From an uncultured Polyangiaceae bacterium (lineage in GTDB: Bacteria; Myxococcota_A; Polyangia; Polyangiales; Houyiibacteriaceae), in contig CAMYJN010000003.1 of the NCBI GenBank assembly GCA_947258625.1, forward strand, positions 1 through 20,284: DNA of 20,284 bases. The letters run 5' to 3'. Numbering within the stretch: the stretch's first letter is position 1; each line of letters begins with the position of its first letter. A program made the position numbers and the translations under genes. This document shows positions 15,063 to 20,284 of the stretch, in pieces. The notes below the pieces were generated by a model. It worked only from the letters and a program-made list of their open reading frames with translations, was not told the origin of the DNA and searched no databases.

Positions 15063-16210
15063 CCCAATGATTCCGAAAACTTAGGTCGTACCACTGGACG
15101 CTTTTCGGCCGCTTGGCCGGCAACGGTGTCCACTTTGGTGTCCAGAATTCCGGCTCGACGAGCTACCGCGCGGCGTGCGGCTGCTTCTGAGTTGTGCACG
15201 TAGAGGGCGGTCGTGGTCGCGTTCTTGTGGCCGGCGACGTGACCGATCGCAGTGAGGTCGCTTCCGACCGCGGCCATGTGGGTGAGGGCTGCGTGACGGA
15301 AGTCGTGGGCGCTCAAGTGCTTGGCCTCGTGCTCGGTGCCGAGCACTTTGCGTGCAGCGTGGAATAGGATTCGGCGATACTCGAAGCGTGGGAAGATGAG
15401 GCCCTCGTCCGGGCAGACTTGATCGAGCGCGCGGCTGGCTCGCGGCGTCAAAGGCACGGCGCGGGCGTAGCGCGACTTGTCGATTTCCTCGGAGATGCGG
15501 AGCACATCGTCTCCGCGCTTGTAGTGCTTGGGCGCCTCGAGTCGCCACATCGTTCCGATCCGAAGGCTCGTATCCCAGATGACCGTGAAGAGCGCCTTGA
15601 TGGGATGGCCCGCCACCGGGGTCCGTTCCGGCAAAAGGGCAATGATCGCCTCGGCTTGCTCGCAGGTGAGCGACACGCGGACTTTGTCCCGTTTTCCGCC
15701 GTCGTAGGCGGTCCCGGTCGCCCGTTTCGGCGGGTTCCGAACGACGGGAGCCTCATCGATTTCGCCTCGGCGCTCGGCCCAGCCCAGGAAGTTCCGAAGG
15801 GCAGAGAGCTCCTTCGCGACGGTGGGTCGTTTGACGTGGCGAAGGCGCATGCGGCTGTAGTCCTCGACGGAGCTCACCGTGAGCCGCTCGGCCGACTCGA
15901 AGAATGGCAGGAAGTGGTTCGTGCAGTACCCGCGAAACGTCTTCCAGCTCTCGGGAGCAATCTCAGACTCGATCTGCGAAAGCCAGTCCGCGAACAAAAC
16001 ATCGAGAGGTCTCAGATCTCGCTGTCGGTTTTGCAGCCGGCGACCGGAAATAGTCTCGGCGTAGATTCGCGCCGCCTCGACCTTAGCTCCTGCAAGATCT
16101 CGTGCGCCCGTGGATCGATGCTGGCGTCGACCCCGGTGCGTGAAGCGGACCGTGTAGACACCCGTACGCCTGTCACGGGTGAGCGACCATCCTTCTGAGT
16201 TTCGAGCCAT
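14996..16210 (-). CDS. Tyrosine site-specific integrase
   Basis: A 404-residue recombinase that integrates and excises the element. The N-terminal arm-binding-like part (about 8-55, YTVRFTHRGRRQHRSTGARD) precedes a core-binding domain (about 68-160) and the catalytic domain. Catalytic residues are Arg217 (TSLRIGTMWRL), His302 and Arg305 (AHDFRHAALTH), His328 (AGHKNATTT) and the nucleophile Tyr337 (ALYVHN). Lys246 is a candidate for the beta-hairpin lysine. The last 22 residues, from about 383 (GGPSWTRTRSQWIKN and onward), are simply the antisense translation of tRNA-Lys, so the gene ends inside host sequence. The first 199 bp overlap the upstream HTH gene, which suggests coordinated expression. 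Start ATG 16210 gives a complete N-terminal domain. Confidence 0.94.
   Translation of the reverse strand: MARNSEGWSLTRDRRTGVYTVRFTHRGRRQHRSTGARDLAGAKVEAARIYAETISGRRLQNRQRDLRPLDVLFADWLSQIESEIAPESWKTFRGYCTNHFLPFFESAERLTVSSVEDYSRMRLRHVKRPTVAKELSALRNFLGWAERRGEIDEAPVVRNPPKRATGTAYDGGKRDKVRVSLTCEQAEAIIALLPERTPVAGHPIKALFTVIWDTSLRIGTMWRLEAPKHYKRGDDVLRISEEIDKSRYARAVPLTPRASRALDQVCPDEGLIFPRFEYRRILFHAARKVLGTEHEAKHLSAHDFRHAALTHMAAVGSDLTAIGHVAGHKNATTTALYVHNSEAAARRAVARRAGILDTKVDTVAGQAAEKRPVVRPKFSESLGGPSWTRTRSQWIKNPLLYHLS
15023..15062. other. Candidate attachment site (3' half of tRNA-Lys)
   Basis: Tyrosine integrases of islands usually recombine within the anticodon or T arm of a tRNA gene and restore its 3' end. 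Here the integrase gene abuts and overlaps the tRNA 3' half, so the junction should lie between the anticodon and the discriminator. The exact core cannot be set because the second copy is not in this window. Confidence 0.5.
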
Positions 16211-16482
16211 GTATCGATATCCCTTCGGTCAAACAGGATGCGGGCGCCAATGGAGAGCGCCCGCACGTGGGGTGCGACGCGCCGATCAAACGTGCGCAGC
16301 CCCACGCGACAATACCTCGCCGCCTCATCCCTTGTCAGCAGGGGCGATTCCGGAGCTGCAGTCTTCTGAAGCGATGAGTCGCCCGTCGATGTCCCCCAAG
16401 CTTCGTCCGGAGGAAGTTTACCGGGAAACTGATTTGAATACATGCTTTCGGTCACACCCCTATTATCGGTTTTGCCCCCCAA
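16012..16482 (-). CDS. Excisionase-like HTH DNA-binding protein
   Basis: A 156-residue protein with one recognisable domain at about 47-94: LLTRDEAARYCRVGLRTFDRRV, then a wing-like ALSIGARILFDRRDIDTWLE. This is the MerR-like HTH_17/excisionase fold that bends DNA next to attachment sites and steers integrases toward excision. The flanks are low-complexity and probably disordered. I kept the TTG start at 16482 because AGGA lies seven bases upstream; ATG 16443 is an alternative that leaves 143 residues and keeps the domain whole. Its last 199 bp overlap the start of the integrase gene in another frame, an unusually long overlap. The phased repeat array at 16513-16689 begins about 30 bp upstream and is the obvious candidate DNA target. 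Confidence 0.72.
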   Translation of the reverse strand: MGGKTDNRGVTESMYSNQFPGKLPPDEAWGTSTGDSSLQKTAAPESPLLTRDEAARYCRVGLRTFDRRVAPHVRALSIGARILFDRRDIDTWLETQKDGRSPVTGVRVSTRSASRTGVDASIDPRAHEILQELRSRRRESTPRLFPVAGCKTDSEI

Positions 16483-16512
16483 AAAGTTGTCCTGAGGTCC
16501 AAACTATTTTCG

Positions 16513-16689
16513 TGAATCGAAATGACGCGGAATGAATCGTTCTGCTCTTTTCTGAATCGTGTTGCGTTATTTTGCTCCGAAATTGTTCGCTCTGACTCCG
16601 ATTGACTCTGTTTGCGTCATTTCAAAGCAACCGGAGTCATTGCGATTCAGATTGGCGCAAAGAACTCCAAATAGTTTCATTGTGCGTCA
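16513..16689. repeat. Helically phased array of degenerate 10-bp units in two converging orientations
   Basis: Read in steps of ten from 16513, ten of eleven plus-strand units start with TG: 16513, 16523, 16533, 16543, 16553, 16563, 16573, 16593, 16603 and 16613, with one off by a base near 16583. On the minus strand all eight units starting at 16689, 16679, 16669, 16659, 16649, 16639, 16629 and 16619 also start with TG. Recurring words are TGAATCG (four times, three of them 20 bp apart), TGACTC (three), TGACGC (three) and TGCTC/TGCTT. The 10-bp step is not a coding period. It lies between the excisionase-like gene and a strong hairpin, in AT-richer DNA than its surroundings. It is probably an array of protein-binding sites; this is inference. 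Confidence 0.75.
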
Positions 16690-16711
16690 AAAAGAACCGG
16701 ACTCTGTACGG

Positions 16712-16762
16712 GGCAAGATGTGGGATTGTAAGACATCGAAGATGTCTCAATCCCCGCTTGCC
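16712..16762. other. Strong interrupted hairpin next to the phased array
   Basis: Three nested stems pair: GGCAAG (16712-16717) with CTTGCC (16757-16762), GGGATTG (16722-16728) with CAATCCC (16748-16754), and GACATC (16732-16737) with GATGTC (16741-16746) around a GAA loop. That is 19 pairs with small internal loops and no mismatched stem bases. No U-tract follows. It may be an origin or nick-region hairpin or a structured RNA; the sequence does not decide. The bases from here to about 16941 hold no gene or signal that I can support. Confidence 0.6.
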
Positions 16763-16941
16763 GCGCTCAACGCCTTCGGCTTATTCGCAGCGGAGGCTTC
16801 AGGGAGAGCAAGGCCACGCATGTGCCAAGGGTGGCGGCCGCCAGCTTTCCGACGCCGTCCGCCACCTCGCTTCAGCGCCATCGATCGGAGACACGCGGAA
16901 AACGCAGGGGCGAACCACGGCACGAGTCTTGATGGCGTCCT

Positions 16942-17232
16942 GTGGTCGTGGACCTTCACGCCGCGGCTACGAGCGAGGCGATTTCTCGATCGTACGTGCG
17001 TCGCACTCCGGAGCATGGCGTGCGCGGAAAGGCGTCATTCGTGGACCTCGACAGCTACGCCAACATCATAGCGGGTGGCGACAACGGCCCGCTGTTGGTT
17101 CCCGGCGACTCGGCCGATCTGGCAGCGCTCCTCATCCCGGAGCTCAATGCCAATCACAACAACGGTCCGGACGACGCTGGCTTCGTCGTGACCCTCAGTC
17201 AGTGGATTGACGACGGGGCGCTGGACAACTGA
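16942..17232 (+). pseudogene. C-terminal fragment of a cytochrome c-type domain protein
   Basis: An open frame of 96 codons from a GTG at 16942. Only residues from about 31 look like protein: GKASFVDLDSYANIIAGGDNG, then VPGDSADLAALLIPELN and GFVVTLSQWIDDGALDN. The pattern G-x-L-x-x-x-SYA...GGD-G...VPGD...WIDDGA-x-N is the usual ending of a class of single-heme c-type cytochrome domains, in which a CxxCH motif stands about 15-20 residues before the first block. No CxxCH is encoded upstream in this frame, so the heme-binding half is missing. I read it as a remnant truncated during assembly of the island. It converges on the multiheme cytochrome gene, 182 bp away, and may derive from a related electron-transfer locus. 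Confidence 0.45.
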
Positions 17233-17414
17233 CGGACTGAGATGCAGGTCATACTACCCGGGTTGTGCGGCTCGGGTAGCCGTCTTGCCATTCGGTGGGC
17301 GACTCCGCGCACTCGATCTCCCTGAACCCCAAACCTCCAATGGTTCGCTCCATCCGGGATGGGGACGGGGCCCGCTTTGCGTGACGCGTTCTGCTCCGTT
17401 GGCGATGCCGTTGT

Positions 17415-18860
17415 CTATGGGAGCAGCATCGGCCCGTTGCCATGAACACCGCCGTTGTCGCTGAGCGCCGTGAGTGCCCAGTCGTACAGCGTATTCGGAT
17501 CCGCCTCTGCCTCATCGCTATGGCAGGAACCGCAGGCCCAATCGAGCGAGATATAGGGATTGGCGGGCGAGGCCCCCGTCGTCGACAGGCTGTTGTCCGG
17601 GTTGACCGGATCGACCCATGTGTTGATGCCTGCCAAATGCGTCGACGTGTCGCCGTAGAAGGTACCTGCCTTGACGGCCGACTTGGTCGCGTGGGGCATG
17701 TGACACTGCTCGCAGGTCACCCCACCCATTCCGGGGTAGTTGGCCGCCCACACCGCATAGCTCTCCTCCTGGTTGAAGTGGCACGAGGCGCACTCGACCC
17801 GGACCCCGTGGACGTTGCGGAAGTTCGGGTTGGGATCGTCTGCCGTGTCATCGAGAGCGACGTACGTATCTCCATACCTCACGGGCTCGTGAGCGTCGTG
17901 GCAGCCCGTGCACAAGAGCGCGGCGTGCTTGCCCTGGATGACCTCTTCGAACTGCTCGTGGTGTCGGATGAATCCTCCGCTCGTGTCGATCTCGTACACA
18001 TCGGCTCGGATGTGGCAGCTCGAGCACGAAGCCGAGGCATCCCACTGGGTTGCGACCTCGTATGGATTGTCCGCGTGACCGGCACCCGGCCCATGGCAGC
18101 CTTCGCAGCCGACACCGGGTTCCTCCCAGGTGCCGTGAATGCCTTCGAGACCGTCCTGATTGTCGCTGAGATCGTTGTCCGTCGCGGCGTCGGTATCGGG
18201 GACCCAACCGGTCGTGTGGCAGCTACCGCAGTTGTACGGTTTCATCTCGTCCGTGTGATAGGTCGAACTGCTCACTGCGACGTCGGGGTAGGCCGCCGAG
18301 CCAAATGCGTCGACCTCCAACGGGGGGTTGTACTGGACTTTGTCATCGTCGTCAGGGTCGGCCGTGTTGGAGGAGCCCGTGATGATGTATCCGTCGACGC
18401 CGATGAAACGCGCTTTCCACCCGTAGCCGCCGATCACGTAGCTTACGTCATCCCAACCGCCATTGGGGAACGTGTTCGCGTTGACGGAGAGAACCTGAGC
18501 GCCGCCTTGGCCTGCATCGAAGAAGTCCGCGTCAACGGCAAACTCTTCACCATGGATCTGCGTCCGAATCCACTCGGGATACCCGGTGCCGTCCAGGATG
18601 GCTTGCTTCGGGACGATCTTGTAGGGGTGGCCCGTGTTGGTCCACGACGCATACTGCCGTGCGTGGCATTCGGCTGTGCCGCACGTGTCGGAACCGACGT
18701 AACCGAGCTCCGCACCCTGACCGTCGATGCCGTCCGCACCGTCCGCACCGTCCATGCCGTCCGCACCGTCCTGCCCCGACGGTCCCTGCGCGCCTTGATC
18801 GCCTGTGCACGATGCCAGCGTGAACAAACACGACAAACCAATCACGAATACGCGTCCCAT
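17415..18860 (-). CDS. Octaheme-type cytochrome c lipoprotein with collagen-like segment
   Basis: A 481-residue exported electron-transfer protein. The signal peptide ends in LASC (Cys18), a good lipobox. Residues 20-49 are Gly-X-Y triplets rich in Asp (GADGMDGADGADGIDG), a flexible or trimerising stalk. Heme motifs: an atypical CX4CH at 60-66 (CGTAECH), then seven CxxCH at 211-215, 252-256, 279-283, 317-321, 357-361, 383-387 and 443-447, so up to eight hemes. The start YVGSDTCGTAECHARQYASW resembles the first heme region of cytochrome c554-like multiheme proteins. Several extra His residues can serve as axial ligands. The AAAGGAGG ribosome site before ATG 18860 is strong. It is the best-preserved cargo gene of the island. 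The electron acceptor or donor is unknown; surface or periplasmic electron transfer is inferred. Confidence 0.9.
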   Translation of the reverse strand: MGRVFVIGLSCLFTLASCTGDQGAQGPSGQDGADGMDGADGADGIDGQGAELGYVGSDTCGTAECHARQYASWTNTGHPYKIVPKQAILDGTGYPEWIRTQIHGEEFAVDADFFDAGQGGAQVLSVNANTFPNGGWDDVSYVIGGYGWKARFIGVDGYIITGSSNTADPDDDDKVQYNPPLEVDAFGSAAYPDVAVSSSTYHTDEMKPYNCGSCHTTGWVPDTDAATDNDLSDNQDGLEGIHGTWEEPGVGCEGCHGPGAGHADNPYEVATQWDASASCSSCHIRADVYEIDTSGGFIRHHEQFEEVIQGKHAALLCTGCHDAHEPVRYGDTYVALDDTADDPNPNFRNVHGVRVECASCHFNQEESYAVWAANYPGMGGVTCEQCHMPHATKSAVKAGTFYGDTSTHLAGINTWVDPVNPDNSLSTTGASPANPYISLDWACGSCHSDEAEADPNTLYDWALTALSDNGGVHGNGPMLLP

Positions 18861-18901
18861 GATGCCTCCTTTACCGACGCCCCAACTGTAGACGATGTAG
18901 C

Positions 18902-18953
18902 GCGAAATGTGGTGAGCGAAATGACGCTAAATCCGCAAGCGAAGCGGTTTCGC
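18902..18953 (-). promoter_or_regulatory. Candidate regulatory sites upstream of the multiheme cytochrome gene
   Basis: Two direct copies of GCGAAATG (18902-18909 and 18916-18923, 14 bp apart) and an imperfect palindrome GCGAAGCGGTTTCGC (18939-18953) lie 42-93 bp before the ATG. All share the core GCGAA. They could be operator sites; no clear promoter boxes are seen. Confidence 0.35.
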
Positions 18954-18992
18954 AAGACCGGTTCGTGCAGCGCAAGATTTGCGCGACCAACG

Positions 18993-19450
18993 CTAACACC
19001 GCCGGCGGCACCGTCGTTGTGCGAAGACTTCGTCGATCAACATCTCCTGCTCCAGCTTGTGCGAAGGACCCGAGCCCGGTGTTCCAGTTGCGCAGGAAGA
19101 CAATAAACACGGAAGACGCCCTACGATGCTCGGCGATTTGGCCGAGCAGCGCGTAGCTTGCACTCGGAGTCCCGACATTTCTGAGCACGTTCTTGTGAAA
19201 TAGGACGTTGTCCAACAGAAACGGCAAACATCCGCCGGCCAGGTCTTGCTCAGTCGCGCGGTAGTACTTCCCCGGAATGGCGGTCGGCAACGTCGCGATC
19301 GAGCGAAGGAGGTCGGTCTTTTTGAACGGCACCGTGCACTGGATCTCTCTTAGCCCATTGGGCCCATTCTAAGAACCGAATTGCGTGGTACCAGGCGTTA
19401 TGTCGAGTGGCTGTTTCGCCTATCTGCACCTCCACCCCGTCTCCTCGCAT
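18993..19450 (-). pseudogene. Probably frameshifted small gene of unknown function
   Basis: Three short minus-strand frames run on from each other. The first starts at ATG 19450, one base after the relaxase stop, and reads MRGDGVEVQIGETATRHNAWYHAIRF. The second, open from GTG 19332, reads MPFKKTDLLRSIATLPTAIP and later FLLDNVLFHKNVLRNVG; its codons have the GC-rich third positions typical of the region for about 90 codons and then lose them. At that point (near 19080) another frame takes over with GC-rich third positions, PSHKLEQEMLIDEVFAQ, ending at 18993. The simplest reading is one gene of about 150 codons carrying two frameshifts. Alternatively the second frame alone is a real 153-residue protein (18871-19332). 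I do not recognise the family. Its place after the relaxase suggests a mobilization-linked accessory gene. Confidence 0.4.
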
Positions 19451-19451
19451 C

Positions 19452-20284
19452 TCACAAATCTCTTTCTTGCTCGGATCGGCCTCGGTCCCGCTCTCGTCGC
19501 CGTTGAAGTCGAATCGCGCGAGCGTCGCGGTGTGCGGCGCGACTGGTGACGAAATGACGCCATGTGCCGGGGTGCGGAGCCTTCTGAATCGCCCTCCGTT
19601 GGATTGCGAGCTTTTGCTTGAGGGCCCGGGATTCGATGGCTTGGCGGAGCGCCAGTTGTTGTGAAAGCCGTTTTCGGTCGCGGCTCGATACGGGTAGGGC
19701 GGCGAGGAGACCTCGCTGGTTTCGATACTTCTCTTTGAGTCGCCGACGCTCGCGAGAGGCGGTGTCTCGGTAGCTGCTCCAGGCGTGCTGGCGCTCTAGA
19801 CGGGCCTGGTCGAGGGACAGCTCGTATTCCTTCCACAAGCCCTGCGGCGCGATGGCCGGGGCGGGGGAGTACCGCCGGGTCGCAGTTCTTGCAGCTTCCA
19901 GCTGATGCGCGGGCGCTGGCTGGAAGGCTCCGAACCGTTGGCAGAGGCGCGGCTTGCTGAGCTCGCGGTCCACGAATGACGCCTTCACACGGACGCCCCG
20001 CTCAACGTCCTCGAAGACGAGGCCGTTGCCATGCGGCCGAAGCACGACGCCAAGGCTGGCGCACACGTCGTGAACATCGTCCCAGCTCCGCACCTGCCCG
20101 ACTCGAAGTGCGGGTCCTAGCTGCTTTCTGGCCCAGCGAGCAAAGCTGTCGATCCCGTGCTGAGCTTCGTGGTCCGCCGCCCTCTGCGGGACCTTCTCAC
20201 GATCGCGCACTCTGGAACGAAGCGGTGTGAGTCCGAGCTCTCGTTCGAGGACACGGCCCGCGGTGAAGAGCTTCTGGTGATCCC
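19452..20284 (-). CDS. Relaxase (mobilization nuclease), C-terminal part, partial at window edge
   Basis: The frame is open to the right edge (residues DHQKLFTAGRVLERELGLTP lie before any start codon), so the 277 codons seen are the C-terminal part of a larger protein. The segment WDDVHDVCASLGVVLRPHGN, then GLVFEDVERGVRVKASFVDRELS and LCQRFGAF, is the conserved region that follows the catalytic domain in MobA/TraI(P)-type relaxases, which nick plasmid or element DNA at oriT and lead it into a recipient. After it come a long, highly charged helical region (RLERQHAWSSYRDTASRERR, KQKLAIQRRAIQKA) and an Arg-rich tail. The catalytic Tyr and His motif would be outside the window. It marks the element as mobilizable. 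The next gene starts one base after the stop. Confidence 0.78.
   Translation of the reverse strand, partial: DHQKLFTAGRVLERELGLTPLRSRVRDREKVPQRAADHEAQHGIDSFARWARKQLGPALRVGQVRSWDDVHDVCASLGVVLRPHGNGLVFEDVERGVRVKASFVDRELSKPRLCQRFGAFQPAPAHQLEAARTATRRYSPAPAIAPQGLWKEYELSLDQARLERQHAWSSYRDTASRERRRLKEKYRNQRGLLAALPVSSRDRKRLSQQLALRQAIESRALKQKLAIQRRAIQKAPHPGTWRHFVTSRAAHRDARAIRLQRRRERDRGRSEQERDL

Larger units (their letters stand above)
15023..20284. mobile_element. Integrated mobilizable element or ICE, left end, continuing past the window
   Basis: The parts in order are tRNA-Lys junction, tyrosine integrase, excisionase-like HTH gene, phased repeat array and hairpin, cytochrome cargo, a broken small gene and a relaxase C terminus. 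Integrase next to a tRNA plus a relaxase is the standard composition of integrative mobilizable or conjugative elements. Type IV secretion genes are not visible, so self-transfer cannot be claimed. The right boundary, with a repeat of the tRNA 3' end, lies beyond 20284. Confidence 0.7.

Noticed and set aside
16513..16689. CRISPR array
   Set aside because: Units are only 10 bp, degenerate and without spacers, and no cas gene is present.
16602..17210. 202-codon plus-strand open frame over the array and the cytochrome fragment
   Set aside because: The composition is mixed and the first part runs through the phased array and hairpin. No ribosome site or domain was seen.
17254..17279. Seven-pair inverted repeat CTACCCG/CGGGTAG between convergent genes as a terminator
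   Set aside because: The loop is long (12 nt) and no T-run follows on either strand, so support is too weak to annotate.
18731..18780. Tandem short repeats resembling a satellite
   Set aside because: The periodicity comes from Gly-X-Y codons of the collagen-like segment of the cytochrome and needs no separate element.
17442..19106. 554-codon open frame on the plus strand
   Set aside because: It lies opposite the multiheme cytochrome, whose lipobox, ribosome site and eight heme motifs are decisive. The plus-strand product is a Val/Arg-rich shadow.
15063..20284. A second copy of the tRNA-Lys 3' end as the distal attachment site
   Set aside because: I looked for the T-arm sequence around TTCGAGTCC in the rest of the window by eye and found none, so the element end must lie outside.

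Overview
The window looks like the chromosome of a high-GC Myxococcota-type bacterium (former Deltaproteobacteria). This is inferred from the gene families: a Ser/Thr kinase with a C-terminal PEGA domain, a PEGA/TPR membrane protein, large lipoproteins with Asp-rich or Gly/Ser-rich stretches after the lipid-anchor cysteine, and a multiheme cytochrome lipoprotein with a collagen-like Gly-X-Y segment. No 16S rRNA or other phylogenetic marker is present, so the assignment is tentative.

Layout. Positions 1-2.7 kb hold housekeeping-type genes: a two-CxxCH lipoprotein cytochrome, a two-cluster ferredoxin, a convergent zinc-ribbon/HExxH membrane protease and a DoxX-family membrane protein. Positions 2.6-13.5 kb carry eight minus-strand genes that read as one long operon, in transcription order: Ser/Thr kinase-PEGA, TPR-PEGA membrane protein, two large lipoproteins of similar layout, a small one-TM protein, an HTTM-family membrane protein, an SLC13-type transporter and a class I/II aminotransferase. 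Junctions are tight: 3 nt, three 4-nt stop/start overlaps, 31 nt, 66 nt and 6 nt. The first six genes look like an envelope module controlled by phosphorylation. The transporter and aminotransferase may simply be downstream passengers. Divergently, 13.5-14.6 kb encodes a redoxin and a SpoU-type RNA methyltransferase, followed by tRNA-His(GTG), tRNA-Arg(TCG) and tRNA-Lys(CTT). A long imperfect inverted repeat separates the first two tRNAs.

From the 3' end of tRNA-Lys to the right edge the DNA reads as one end of an integrated mobilizable element. A tyrosine integrase has its last codons antisense to tRNA-Lys. An excisionase-like HTH gene overlaps the integrase start. Next come a non-coding, AT-richer block, a cytochrome-domain fragment and an eight-heme-motif cytochrome lipoprotein as apparent cargo. 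After these lie a frameshifted small gene and the C-terminal part of a relaxase running off the window. The distal attachment repeat is not in the window.

The most unusual structure is at 16513-16689, in the non-coding block. It is an array of degenerate 10-bp units whose TG dinucleotide falls at the same phase every helical turn, on the plus strand in the left part and on the minus strand in the right part. An interrupted 19-bp hairpin at 16712-16762 follows it directly. I know no named element of this form. A helically phased protein-binding array for excision or replication of the element is my inference.
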